Source: JAEZDP01 sp044508265 (GTDB taxonomy: Bacteria; Acidobacteriota; Vicinamibacteria; Vicinamibacterales; Vicinamibacteraceae). From it: DNA of 19,829 bases. The notes under the pieces were generated by a model that did no database searches, was not told where the DNA came from, and saw nothing but the letters and a program-made list of their open reading frames with translations. The DNA is taken from the NCBI GenBank assembly GCA_044508265.1, contig JBIQIB010000082.1, positions 1-19,829 of the forward strand. The letters run 5' to 3'. Made by a program: the position numbers and the translations under genes. This document shows, piece by piece, positions 1 through 7,779 of this stretch (position 1 is the first letter of the stretch; each line of letters begins with the position of its first letter).

Positions 1-2
1 GT

Positions 3-521
3 GCGGGTGCGGCCATGCCCGACGTGAGCGCCACGGCGCCGGCGCCGATGACGCTTGCCGTGCCGTCGGCCGCGGAGATTGCCGCCTACAACGGCACGCT
101 CGTGGTGCTCTCGCTGGCCGGCCTCGGCGACGTCGTGATCAGCCCGTGGCTCGCCGAGGCGCCGATGAACGCCCTGCGTTTCCTGCAGCAGGTCGAGAGC
201 GGAGCCTGGGACGGCCTCACGTTCCACCGTGTCGAGCCCGGATTCGTGGTGCAGGGCGGCAGCCCCGGCGCCAACGAGTACGCCGGCGCCGACAGGTACA
301 CGCGCGACGAACGCAGCCCGCTGTCACACGTGCGCGGGACCGTCGGCATCTCGACGCGCGGCCGCGACACAGGCGACGGGCAGATCTTCATCAACCTCGT
401 GGACAATCCGCGCCTCGACCACGCGTACACGATCATCGGCACCATCGTCGCGGGCCTGCCGGCCGTGGACGCCATCCACGAGGGCGCGGTCATCGAGCGT
501 GCCCGGCTCCAGAGGCGATGA
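3..521 (+). CDS. Cyclophilin-type peptidyl-prolyl cis-trans isomerase (5' partial)
   Basis: Catalyses cis-trans isomerisation of proline peptide bonds during protein folding. Counting from the first ATG (15), the core carries FHRVEPGFVVQGG (catalytic Arg72, Gln80), GTVGISTRGRDTGDGQIFINL (Gln123, Phe125) and the LDHAYTIIG segment (His136), all cyclophilin signatures. The frame is open to the left edge of the window, and the residues before about 27 look like an Ala/Pro linker. The gene is therefore probably the C-terminal domain of a longer protein; in related acidobacterial genomes such domains often follow HEAT repeats (recalled, not checked). ATG 15 may be internal. The stop TGA is one base before the GTG of the downstream exporter gene, so the two are likely co-transcribed. 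Location (cytoplasm or exported) cannot be judged without the N-terminus. Confidence 0.9.
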   Translation, partial: AGAAMPDVSATAPAPMTLAVPSAAEIAAYNGTLVVLSLAGLGDVVISPWLAEAPMNALRFLQQVESGAWDGLTFHRVEPGFVVQGGSPGANEYAGADRYTRDERSPLSHVRGTVGISTRGRDTGDGQIFINLVDNPRLDHAYTIIGTIVAGLPAVDAIHEGAVIERARLQRR

Positions 522-522
522 C

Positions 523-1752
523 GTGACGAACGCCGGCGAGCCCGTCCCCCTCGATGCGAAAGTGGGGTTCATCCTCCGGCTCGGGAAGGCCCTCCACACC
601 TTCGGACTCGCGGCCCACGCGCTCGAGGAAGCCCTCAGCGGCGTCGCGCGGCGGCTGGGCCTCGAGGCGAATTTCTTCACGACGCCGACGTCCATCTTCG
701 CCGCGTTCGGGGCGCCGGAAGCACAGCGCACACATCTCATCCGCGTCTTCCCGAGCGAGCCCAATCTCGGCAAGCTCGCGGCGCTCGACGCCGTGACCCG
801 CGCGCTGCACGCGGGCACCATCACCCCGCGCGAAGGGACGGAGCGCGTGGACGCCATCATCGCGGCCCGCGACCCATATGACGGCGTCGCTGCGGTGCTG
901 AGCTGCGGCATCGCCTCGGCCGCCGTGTGCCGCGTGCTCGCGGGCGGGCCGATGGAGGTCGCCGTCGCCGGCGTGGCCGGCCTGCTCGTCGGTGCGCTGG
1001 AGCTCGCGACGCGACGGCTGCCGCACGCCTCGCACGTCTACGAGCTGTTCGGCTCGATCACGGTGGCCGCGCTCGTGTCGCTGCTTGCCGCTGGCGGCCT
1101 GCCCGTGTCGGTGCCGACGGCCACGCTCGCCGGCGTGATCGTCCTGCTGCCGGGACTGACGCTCACGCTCGCGATGACCGAGCTCGCCAGCCGCCATCTC
1201 GCTGCCGGTACGGCCCGATTGAGTGGCGCGTTCATCGTCTTCATCGCGATGGCGTTCGGGGTGGCCGTGGGGAACCGTGTCGCGGCCGCGCTGGCCGGCG
1301 CCGCGCCCGTGGTGGACCCGATGCCGCTGGCCGACTGGACGCTGTGGGCCGCCGTGGCGATCACGCCGCTGGCGTTCGGCATCTACCTGCGCGCCCGGCC
1401 TCGCGATCTCGGCTGGATCTGGACGGCCGGCATGGTGGGCTATGCGGCGGTCCGGATGGGCGCCGACTGGCTGGGCCCGGCACTCGGCGCGTCGGTGGGA
1501 TCGCTCACCGTGGGCATCATGGCCAACGTGTTCGAGCGCCGGCGGCACGGGCCGGCGACCGTCGCGCTCGTGCCCGGCGTGCTCCTGCTCGTCCCCGGCA
1601 GCATCGGCTACCGTTCGGTCGCCAGCCTCCTCGACGAGAACGTCGTGCACGGCGTGTCCACCGGCTTCACGATGATCCTCACGGCCATGGCGCTCGCCGC
1701 GGGCCTGCTCATGGCCAACGTCCTCGTGCCTCCGCAGCGCCACTCCGACTGA
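523..1752 (+). CDS. Threonine/serine exporter family protein (ThrE/DUF1212-like)
   Basis: A 409-residue integral membrane protein of the ThrE family, which in characterised members exports threonine and serine. Residues 1 to about 120 form the soluble N-terminal domain with the family-like segments RLGKALHTFGLAAHALEEAL, NFFTTPTSIFAAFG and RDPYDG. From about 121 to the end there are roughly ten hydrophobic helices rich in Ala, Gly, Val and Leu. It has both the ThrE and ThrE_2 halves, which some bacteria split into two genes. The GTG start at 523 was chosen because it directly follows the TGA of the isomerase and gives a normal N-terminus. The frame is open further upstream, but that stretch merely reads the isomerase gene in another frame. 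The substrate is inferred from the family only. Confidence 0.87.
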   Translation: MTNAGEPVPLDAKVGFILRLGKALHTFGLAAHALEEALSGVARRLGLEANFFTTPTSIFAAFGAPEAQRTHLIRVFPSEPNLGKLAALDAVTRALHAGTITPREGTERVDAIIAARDPYDGVAAVLSCGIASAAVCRVLAGGPMEVAVAGVAGLLVGALELATRRLPHASHVYELFGSITVAALVSLLAAGGLPVSVPTATLAGVIVLLPGLTLTLAMTELASRHLAAGTARLSGAFIVFIAMAFGVAVGNRVAAALAGAAPVVDPMPLADWTLWAAVAITPLAFGIYLRARPRDLGWIWTAGMVGYAAVRMGADWLGPALGASVGSLTVGIMANVFERRRHGPATVALVPGVLLLVPGSIGYRSVASLLDENVVHGVSTGFTMILTAMALAAGLLMANVLVPPQRHSD

Positions 1753-1810
1753 CGTCGGTCGACGAGGATGGCCATTGGCGGCGGGCCGGGCTGCTGCCGA
1801 TGACTGCAGT

Positions 1811-2521
1811 GTGAACTGTCCCGGATGCGACGCTCCGATGGCCGAGCTGACGCTGCCGGCCCACTATGGCCGCACCGTCGTGGTGGACCACTGCGGCAGC
1901 TGCGGGGGGCTCTGGTTCGACTCGCTCGAGAGTCAGCAGCTGACGGCCGGTGCGACGCTCGATCTCCTCGACCGCATGGCCGGCGTCGACGGCCAGGGCG
2001 CCCTGCGCGCCGCACCGCGATGCGTGCGATGCCGCCAGCCGCTGCGCGAGACGACAGACATGCAGCGCGGCACGCGGTTCACCTACCATGCCTGCCCCAG
2101 CCGTCACGGACGCTTCATCACGTCGTTCCAGTTCCTGCGTGAGAAGCACCTCGTTCGCGAGCTCTCGACGCAGGAACTGCTCGAACTGCGCGCGACGATC
2201 CGCCAGATCAACTGCGTGAATTGCGGCGGGCCGGTCGCTCTGGCCGGCGCCGCAGCCTGCGCGCATTGCGGAACGCCGGTGTCCACCATCGATCCGCGCC
2301 AGCTCCGGCGTGAGCTCGAAGCCCTCCGCGACAAGGATGCCCGGGCCGGCATCGTCGATCCGACGCTGCCCATTCGCCTGGTGCACGAGCGTGCGCGGGC
2401 CGAGCGCGAGTGGACGGCCGACGGCGGCGGGGCCGCATGGCTTCAGGATCTGCTCAGCGTCGACCGTCACGCCGGCACGCTGGGCGCGGCCCTGCGCCTG
2501 CTCTCGCGGCGCATCAGGTAG
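1811..2521 (+). CDS. Zinc-ribbon (TFIIB-type zinc finger) protein
   Basis: A 236-residue soluble protein with three cysteine-pair clusters. The N-terminus is a zf-TFIIB-like ribbon (C3-x2-C6 and C28-x2-C31 in DHCGSCGGLWFD). A second knuckle has C71-x2-C74 with C95 and H99. A third has C135-x2-C138 and C150-x2-C153. These are seen directly and imply three zinc sites; the role is unknown, and nucleic-acid or protein binding is only a guess. The tail after residue 160 is charged and probably helical. GTG 1811 is preferred because the protein then begins VNCPGC, as zf-TFIIB proteins usually do. TTG 1775 is a real alternative because it has GAGGA about six bases upstream and would add 12 residues. 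It lies 58 bases after the exporter gene on the same strand. Confidence 0.75.
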   Translation: MNCPGCDAPMAELTLPAHYGRTVVVDHCGSCGGLWFDSLESQQLTAGATLDLLDRMAGVDGQGALRAAPRCVRCRQPLRETTDMQRGTRFTYHACPSRHGRFITSFQFLREKHLVRELSTQELLELRATIRQINCVNCGGPVALAGAAACAHCGTPVSTIDPRQLRRELEALRDKDARAGIVDPTLPIRLVHERARAEREWTADGGGAAWLQDLLSVDRHAGTLGAALRLLSRRIR

Positions 2522-2562
2522 GCACCCGCCACCCAGCGCGCGTTCCTTCCGGTTGCGGCGCC

Positions 2563-3852
2563 TCAGACCGCCGAGAGCAGCCGCTGCAACTCCTCGGGGT
2601 GGTTGGCCCGCTGCATGGCCTCATCGACGTGCACGAGGCCGTTGCGGACGAGCGCGGCCAGCGATTCCTCGAAGGTCACCGAGCCGAATCTCCGCGTCAC
2701 GGTGATCTCCTGATGCAGGTGCTGCAGCTGGTTCTTCCGGATGTGCTGCCGCGCGCCGTACTGCACCATCAGGATCTCGACGGCAGGAACGAGGCCGCCG
2801 CCCTCGCGCGGCAGGAGGGCCTGCACCATGACGGCGCTCAGCGCCATCGCGATCTCCTGACGGATCGTCGGCTGCCGCTCCGGAGGGAATGCATCGGCGA
2901 TGCGTGCCACCGTGGACGTCACGTCCGTCGTGTGCAGTGTCGCGATGACGAGATGACCAGTCTCCGCAGCGGTGACCGCCAGGTGCATCGACTCCGGATC
3001 GCGCATCTCGCCGACGACGATGACGTCGGGCATCTGGCGGAGGGCGGCCCGCAACGCCGTCGGGTAGTCAGGCGCGTCCGCGCCGATTTCCACCTGCTCG
3101 ACGATCGATCGCCTGTGGCGGTGCACGTACTCGATCGGGTCTTCGAGCGTGATCACGTGCCGGGCGTGCTGTCTGTTGATCGTGTCGACGAGCGCGGCGA
3201 GCGTCGTCGTCTTGCCCGATCCCGTCGCGCCGCCGACGAGCACGAGGCCATGCGACAGCTCCGCCAGGCCCTGCACCTGCGCCGGCAGCCCGAGGGTCGC
3301 GAAGGCGGGGACGTTGCGCGGCAGTACCCTGACCGTCGCGGCCGCGCGGCCACGCTCACGATGCAGGTTGACGCGGAAGCGGCCGACGCCGTCGATGGCA
3401 AACGAGCCGTCGGCGATGCCGCCCTCGGCGTACCGGCGGCGCGCGTGCGGCGGGAGAGCAGCCAGCACCCGGGCTTCGATGGACGGTCCGTCGAGGATTG
3501 GGCCCTCGAGGCGCATCACGTGCTTGTGGACGCGGGCCGCTGGCGGCGCGTCGGCGACGAGCAGGAGGTCGCTGCCGCCGCGCTCGACGACGTCGCGGCA
3601 CCAGGCGTGCAGTTCAACCGGTAGGGACGGCTCTCCGAGCCGTCCGCCGAGCCGTCCTCCGAGCCGTCCTTCGAGCCCCGCTTCGAGCCCCGCTTCGAGC
3701 CGCCCATCCAGCCGTCCATCCGGCCTCGCGTCGTCGGGTTCGTCGTCGTAATTGACGACGCGTGCAGGCGCCGCCTCCGCTTCCGTCCCGGGCTGGCCGC
3801 CGTGGAGGGCGTCGAGCTCGCTGATCAACCGGTCGAGGTCGTGTTCGCTCAT
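2563..3852 (-). CDS. pilT: PilT-family type IV pilus retraction ATPase
   Basis: A 429-residue secretion/twitching ATPase of the PilT/PilU group. Hexamers of such proteins sit at the inner-membrane base of type IV pili and power retraction. Visible motifs: Walker A GATGSGKT (about 208-215), Asp box HVITLEDPIEYVH, Walker B DVIVVGEMRD (276-285) and His box HLVIATLHT (about 300-308). The N-terminal domain contains GRFRVNLHRERG. The segment GARQHIRKNQLQHL aligns with the AIRNLIRE retraction motif of PilT but is divergent, so a PilU-like or specialised role is possible. Residues 45-72 are a four-residue repeat (xGRL/EAGL) unusual for the family and make this protein longer than a typical PilT of about 350 residues. 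ATG 3852 is chosen over GTG 3870; it has GGCGAG upstream. No other pilus gene is in the window. Confidence 0.9.
   Translation of the reverse strand: MSEHDLDRLISELDALHGGQPGTEAEAAPARVVNYDDEPDDARPDGRLDGRLEAGLEAGLEGRLGGRLGGRLGEPSLPVELHAWCRDVVERGGSDLLLVADAPPAARVHKHVMRLEGPILDGPSIEARVLAALPPHARRRYAEGGIADGSFAIDGVGRFRVNLHRERGRAAATVRVLPRNVPAFATLGLPAQVQGLAELSHGLVLVGGATGSGKTTTLAALVDTINRQHARHVITLEDPIEYVHRHRRSIVEQVEIGADAPDYPTALRAALRQMPDVIVVGEMRDPESMHLAVTAAETGHLVIATLHTTDVTSTVARIADAFPPERQPTIRQEIAMALSAVMVQALLPREGGGLVPAVEILMVQYGARQHIRKNQLQHLHQEITVTRRFGSVTFEESLAALVRNGLVHVDEAMQRANHPEELQRLLSAV
3637..3720 (-). repeat. Seven-copy 12-base tandem repeat inside pilT
   Basis: Seven units of 12 bases, each coding four residues (DGRL, DGRL, EAGL, EAGL, EGRL, GGRL, GGRL), give an in-frame low-complexity linker between the N-terminal tail and the first PilT domain. 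Copies differ by one to three bases. Because each unit is a multiple of three, copy-number change would not break the frame. Confidence 0.85.
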
Positions 3853-3920
3853 CGGCGTCTCGCCACGCACGCGTCGTCAGCGCGGCGCTGACGCACCGGG
3901 CAAGTGAAGCACGCACGCAT
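3849..3920 (-). CDS. Possible 23-codon leader ORF before pilT
   Basis: ATG at 3920 opens a 23-codon frame (MRACFTCPVRQRR...) whose TGA overlaps the pilT ATG in an ATGA junction, the arrangement typical of translational coupling. It lies 6 bases downstream of a TATGCT box. There is no recognisable domain; the product has Cys pairs and many Arg. It may be a real leader peptide or chance, since open frames are common in DNA this rich in G+C. Confidence 0.25.
   Translation of the reverse strand: MRACFTCPVRQRRADDACVARRR
3875..3893. promoter_or_regulatory. Perfect inverted repeat upstream of pilT
   Basis: CGTCAGCG, a three-base spacer and CGCTGACG form a perfect 8-bp inverted repeat 23 bases upstream of the pilT start. 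It could be a protein operator or an RNA hairpin in the pilT leader. It is not followed by a T-tract on either strand, so it is not an intrinsic terminator. Confidence 0.45.
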
Positions 3921-3926
3921 GGGTGG

Positions 3927-3932
3927 AGCATA
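3927..3932 (-). promoter_or_regulatory. Putative -10 box for pilT
   Basis: TATGCT on the minus strand stands out in very GC-rich surroundings, 74 bases upstream of the pilT ATG and 6 bases upstream of the small leader ORF. No convincing -35 element was found. Confidence 0.3.
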
Positions 3933-3996
3933 CTCCAGCCCCGCGCTGAAACCGCCGGGCATCATCGGTCGTTCTGATCGGTACGCCGCGCGCTCG

Positions 3997-4002
3997 TATA
4001 CT
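3997..4002 (+). promoter_or_regulatory. Putative -10 box for the PIG-L gene
   Basis: TATACT matches the sigma-70 -10 consensus at five of six positions and lies 48 bases before the ATG at 4051. The best -35 candidate, TTCTGA at 3972-3977, is weak and spaced by 19 bases. The 198-base divergent region between pilT and this gene holds no other clear element. Confidence 0.35.
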
Positions 4003-4050
4003 GCCGGGGCCGGCCATTCCCCGTACGCCTGTGCGTCCTGCATACGCCTC

Positions 4051-6711
4051 ATGATCACGACCCTCATCCAACGCCTGCGGCGGCGGCACCTGTGGCCAGC
4101 CGCCATCGCCGTCCTGCTCGCCGTCGCCATCTGCGCGCCCGAGGCGCAGTATCGTCTGCAGCCCGTTGCCGAGCATCCAAGCAACGACGCCCTGGGCCTC
4201 GCCCTGCGCCGCCTGGCCAACGTCGGCACGCTGATGATGACCACGGCGCATCCCGACGACGAGAACAACGCCCTGCTCGCGATGTACCGCCATCGTGACG
4301 GCGTGCGGACGACGCTCGTCACGGCCACGCGCGGCAACGGCGGCCAGAACGAGATCGGACCCGAGCTGTTCGAGGCCCTCGCGGTGCTGCGGACGGAGGA
4401 GCTGCTGGCGGCGCACCGGCTCACCGGCACCGAGCAGTACTTCACCCGGGCCGTGGACTTCGGCAACTCGTTCAGCCGCGACGAGACGTTCGAACGCTGG
4501 AATCGCGAAGCGATTTTGGCCGATTACGTCCGTCACATCCGCGCCATCCGGCCCGACGTCATCGTCGGCTTCCTCTGGGATCACACGGTGGGCAGCGGCC
4601 AGCACCATCAGGCCTCGACCGCCATCACGGCGGAGGCGTTTCGCGCCGCGGCGGATCCCGACAGGTTCCCCGAGCAGATCGCCGCCGGCCTGCGTCCGTG
4701 GCAGGCCTCGAAGTTCTTCTACACGGCCCCATTTTTCGGCGGCCAGAAGGTGGACGCACCCGCCGAAGACATCTGCATCGTGGACGCCAACATCTTCGAC
4801 CCGCTGATCGGCCGGACCTACAACGAGCTTGGATCGGAAGCACGCAGCCTGCACATGTGCCAGGGGATGCCTCAACTGTACGTCCTCCCGGGTCCGCTGC
4901 CGCGTCAGTACGTGCTGCAGGACACGGTGTTCGAGACGCCGCACGTCGAGCAGGCCAGGGACATCATGGCGGGCATCGACACGCGCATCCGTGCGCTCGC
5001 GCGCTACGGCATGGGCGGAGCGCCGGCGCTGCCGCTCGCGCTGGAAGCCCTCGAAGGACAGGTGCGCAACGCCCAGTTCACGTATGAAACCAAGGGCGTG
5101 AACGCGGTCAGGCCGATCCTCGGCCAGGTGCTCGGCACGGTGCGCGCGCTGCGCGCGCAGCTCTCCGGCATGCAGCCGGATGCGGCCCTGCGTGACGAGA
5201 TCGACCTGCGCCTCGAGCGCAAGGAGCGCGAGGCCGAAGAGGCGCTCCGGATCGCTGCAGGCCTGCGCATCGACGTCCTCGCCGACGACGGGTTGATCGT
5301 CGCGGGGCAGCCCGTCGGCGTGTCGCTGCGGGTGTTTGCCGGCGCCGCGGAGGATGTCGGCGTGAGGAGCGTCGCGTTCGACGGGCTCGAAGGCAGCGCC
5401 GACTGCGCGGAGGCCACGCTGGCGCCGCTGCGTCCGTTCACGTGCGAGGCGACGATGACGGTGCCCGCCACGTCCGCCGTGACGACGGCCTACTGGACGC
5501 GCGTGCCGGACCGTGACTACTACGACTTCGATCCAGACGTGCCATTCGGCGTCCCGTTCGCGCCGTCGCCATTCGTCGCGCGGCTCGTGCTGTCGATAGC
5601 CGGACAGGACCAGACGGTCACCGTGCCCGTGAAGTTCCGCCACGGCGGCGACGTCTTCAGCGGCGAGAAGCGCGACGAGCTGCTCGTCGTGCCGCGCCTG
5701 GCCGTGAAGCTCCAGAGCGACGTCGTGGCGTTTCCCGGTGCCGCCGAGTCACGCGAGCTGCGGGTCACCGTGACGAATCATGGCAAAGGTGCTGCCGACG
5801 CATCGGTGACGCTGACGCTGCCTGACGGCTGGAAGAGCGAGCCGGCATCGGCGCCCGTCCGGTTCGCGCGTGAGGACGAGCAGCTCACCGTACGGTTTCA
5901 GGTCTCGCCTGCCGCAGGCGCCCGGGCCGATCGGTACGACGTCGCAGCAGTGGCAACGCTCGACGGCGAGCGCTACACGGTCGGGTACGAGAGGATCGAA
6001 TACCCGCACATCTCCCGCCGGCACCTCGCGGCGGAGGCCAGAGGCAGCCTTCAGCTGCTCGACCTGCAGCCGGTTGACGTAACGGTCGGTTACATCATGG
6101 GCGTCGGCGACCTCGTGCCGCCGGCCCTCGAACAGCTCGGCGCGCGCGTGGACCTGCTCACGCCCGAGCAGGTGGCCTACGGCGACCTCGGCGCCTACGA
6201 CGTGGTGGTGACCGGCGTCCGCGCCTACGAACGTCGCGCCGACCTGCGCGCGTACAACCAGCGCCTGCTCGACTACGCGGCCGCAGGCGGCACGGTCATC
6301 GTGCAGTACAACAAGTTCGAGTTCAACCAGGAGCAGCACGGTCCCTTTCCGGGCAAGGTCAGCAGCAATCGCGTGACCGACGAGACAGCGCCCGTCACCG
6401 TGCTCGTGCCCGATCACCCGGTGTTCACGACGCCCAACCGGGTGACGGAGGAGACATGGTCCGGATGGGTGCAGGAACGCGGCCTGTACTTCTTCGACAG
6501 CGCGGGCGCCGACTCCCGCTACGTCGATCTCCTCGAGATGAGCGACCCGTTTCCCAACAATCCCGGCGTACAGAGGGGCGCACTCGTGGAAGCTCGCGTC
6601 GGAAAGGGCCGCTGGCTGTACGTCGGCCTCAACCTGTGGCGACAGCTGCCCGCGGGAACGCCTGGTGCCTACACGTTGATGGCCAACCTCCTCTCGCTCG
6701 GCCGGACGTGA
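4051..6711 (+). CDS. Exported PIG-L family deacetylase with NEW3 and GATase-like domains
   Basis: An 886-residue protein. An N-terminal signal or anchor follows basic residues (MITTLIQRLRRRHLW then a hydrophobic stretch to about residue 30). The PIG-L domain has AHPDDE at 66-71 and a distal His pair (GQHHQAS, H185/H186), the zinc and catalytic signature of LmbE-like N-acetylglucosaminyl or related N-deacetylases. About residues 565-625 (RELRVTVTNHGKGAADASVTLTLPDGW-like) resemble a NEW3 alpha-galactosidase-associated domain. Residues about 670-886 (VTVGYIMGVGDLVPPALEQLGA onward) look like a glutamine-amidotransferase/ThuA-like Rossmann domain. The likely role is extracytoplasmic deacetylation of an amino-sugar or glycoconjugate; the substrate is unknown. 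ATG 4051 is chosen because it gives the signal sequence; the open frame back to 3904 is not signal-like. There is no clear Shine-Dalgarno sequence. Confidence 0.85.
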   Translation: MITTLIQRLRRRHLWPAAIAVLLAVAICAPEAQYRLQPVAEHPSNDALGLALRRLANVGTLMMTTAHPDDENNALLAMYRHRDGVRTTLVTATRGNGGQNEIGPELFEALAVLRTEELLAAHRLTGTEQYFTRAVDFGNSFSRDETFERWNREAILADYVRHIRAIRPDVIVGFLWDHTVGSGQHHQASTAITAEAFRAAADPDRFPEQIAAGLRPWQASKFFYTAPFFGGQKVDAPAEDICIVDANIFDPLIGRTYNELGSEARSLHMCQGMPQLYVLPGPLPRQYVLQDTVFETPHVEQARDIMAGIDTRIRALARYGMGGAPALPLALEALEGQVRNAQFTYETKGVNAVRPILGQVLGTVRALRAQLSGMQPDAALRDEIDLRLERKEREAEEALRIAAGLRIDVLADDGLIVAGQPVGVSLRVFAGAAEDVGVRSVAFDGLEGSADCAEATLAPLRPFTCEATMTVPATSAVTTAYWTRVPDRDYYDFDPDVPFGVPFAPSPFVARLVLSIAGQDQTVTVPVKFRHGGDVFSGEKRDELLVVPRLAVKLQSDVVAFPGAAESRELRVTVTNHGKGAADASVTLTLPDGWKSEPASAPVRFAREDEQLTVRFQVSPAAGARADRYDVAAVATLDGERYTVGYERIEYPHISRRHLAAEARGSLQLLDLQPVDVTVGYIMGVGDLVPPALEQLGARVDLLTPEQVAYGDLGAYDVVVTGVRAYERRADLRAYNQRLLDYAAAGGTVIVQYNKFEFNQEQHGPFPGKVSSNRVTDETAPVTVLVPDHPVFTTPNRVTEETWSGWVQERGLYFFDSAGADSRYVDLLEMSDPFPNNPGVQRGALVEARVGKGRWLYVGLNLWRQLPAGTPGAYTLMANLLSLGRT

Positions 6712-6724
6712 CGCGTCGAGCGTG

Positions 6725-6730
6725 TATGCT
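6725..6730 (+). promoter_or_regulatory. Putative -10 box for the sigma/anti-sigma fusion gene
   Basis: TATGCT lies in the 30-base gap after the PIG-L gene, 11 bases before the ATG at 6742, with no Shine-Dalgarno sequence between. If used, the mRNA would be leaderless or nearly so. Read-through from the PIG-L gene is equally possible. Confidence 0.3.
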
Positions 6731-6741
6731 CCTGTCCTGAC

Positions 6742-7779
6742 ATGCATGAGGCGGAACGCGACGACGCCGGCATAGACCAGGCCGAGGACCTCGCGGCAGT
6801 CCAGCGGATGGGCGATGGCGACCCCGCGGGCCTGGAGGTGCTCTACGACCGCCACGCGGGCAAGGTCCTCGCTGTCGCCCTGCGCATCCTGCAGCGACAG
6901 GACGACGCCGAAGAGGTCGTGGCCGATGTGTTTGCGCAGGCCTGGAGGCTTGCCGCGCGAGGCGAGCGCCCGCAGACGCCCGTGAGCACGTGGCTGCTCG
7001 AGATCGCCCACGGTCGCGCGGTCAGCAGGCTGCGCGTTCGGGAAGGCCGGGACGTTCCCGAGGCGACGCTGCCGGCCGCGCCCGAGACCACAGCCGCCGT
7101 TCTCCCCATCGGACTGAAGGGCCGGGTGCTCGCCGCCGCCGGTGTGTCGACGCCGGAGCCTGTCCCGGCGCGTGCAGATGTGCCGGCACGCGCACGTGCC
7201 GTGCCCGCAGCCTCGCCGACACGGTCGCTGCCGCGGTGGCTGCCGTATGTGGCGGCAGCCGTGGCGGCCGTGCTGCTGCTGTACGCGCTGCAGCTTCGCG
7301 GCAGAGTCTCGGTCCTCGAAGGTCAACTCGCCGAGGCGACGACGCGCCTGGCCGGCTCGCAGGCCGACGTCCGCGACGCCCGTGCCCGGCTGGTGCGCGA
7401 CCAGGCTGGTACGTCCGTCCTCGCCGCGGCCGACACCATCGAGATCCCGTTGACCGGGCAGGGGCCGGCATCGGGCGCCGCCGCCCGCGCGTACTGGAGC
7501 CGGGCGCACGGCCTCGTGCTCGCCGCCACGCGCCTGCCCGACCCGCAGCGCGGGCAGGCCTTCCAGGTGTGGATACTCAACGACGCGGCACCGGTCAGCG
7601 CGGGCGTGTTCTCGCCCGACGGCGAGGGCCGTGCGATGGTGGTCTTCGACACGCCCGTGTCGCTGCCGCAGCCGACGGGCATCACCGTCTCGATGGAGCC
7701 GCAGGGCGGCGTGAGCGCGCCGGCCGGCGATGTCGTTCTCGCCGGCAGCCTCGATCCGGCGGCTCAGGCGCGGCCGTAG
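6742..7779 (+). CDS. ECF sigma region 2 fused to RskA-type membrane anti-sigma domain
   Basis: A 345-residue protein. Residues about 15-98 (AAVQRMGDGDPAGLEVLYDRHAG, DDAEEVVADVFAQAWR, STWLLEIAHGRAVSRLR) match region 2 of SigK-like ECF sigma factors, the core-RNAP and -10 binding part. No region 4 helix-turn-helix follows. Instead there is LPIGLKGRVLAA (121-132), resembling the segment just before the membrane helix in anti-sigma factors, then a Pro/Ala linker, one membrane helix (about 166-184), a short coiled-coil-like stretch (188-220) and an RskA domain (about 225-340: AYWSRAHGLVLAATRLPDPQRGQAFQVWILND, GITVSMEPQGG). It looks like an in-frame deletion fusion of a sigK-rskA pair that removed sigma region 4 and the anti-sigma zinc domain. 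The function is unknown; it could be a membrane-tethered decoy or regulator. Its 3' end overlaps the convergent epimerase gene by 16 bases. Confidence 0.82.
   Translation: MHEAERDDAGIDQAEDLAAVQRMGDGDPAGLEVLYDRHAGKVLAVALRILQRQDDAEEVVADVFAQAWRLAARGERPQTPVSTWLLEIAHGRAVSRLRVREGRDVPEATLPAAPETTAAVLPIGLKGRVLAAAGVSTPEPVPARADVPARARAVPAASPTRSLPRWLPYVAAAVAAVLLLYALQLRGRVSVLEGQLAEATTRLAGSQADVRDARARLVRDQAGTSVLAAADTIEIPLTGQGPASGAAARAYWSRAHGLVLAATRLPDPQRGQAFQVWILNDAAPVSAGVFSPDGEGRAMVVFDTPVSLPQPTGITVSMEPQGGVSAPAGDVVLAGSLDPAAQARP

Noticed and set aside
229..522. N-terminal extension of the ThrE-like protein
   Set aside because: This part reads the isomerase gene in another frame and is Ser/Thr/Arg-rich; GTG 523 gives a normal family N-terminus.
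2522..2562. Bidirectional terminator between the convergent zinc-ribbon and pilT genes
   Set aside because: No inverted repeat with T-tract is visible in these 41 bases.
3877..5643. Long minus-strand ORF of 588 codons opposite the PIG-L gene
   Set aside because: The His/Arg/Asp-rich low-complexity translation is typical of an antisense shadow in GC-rich DNA; the PIG-L frame has domain motifs.
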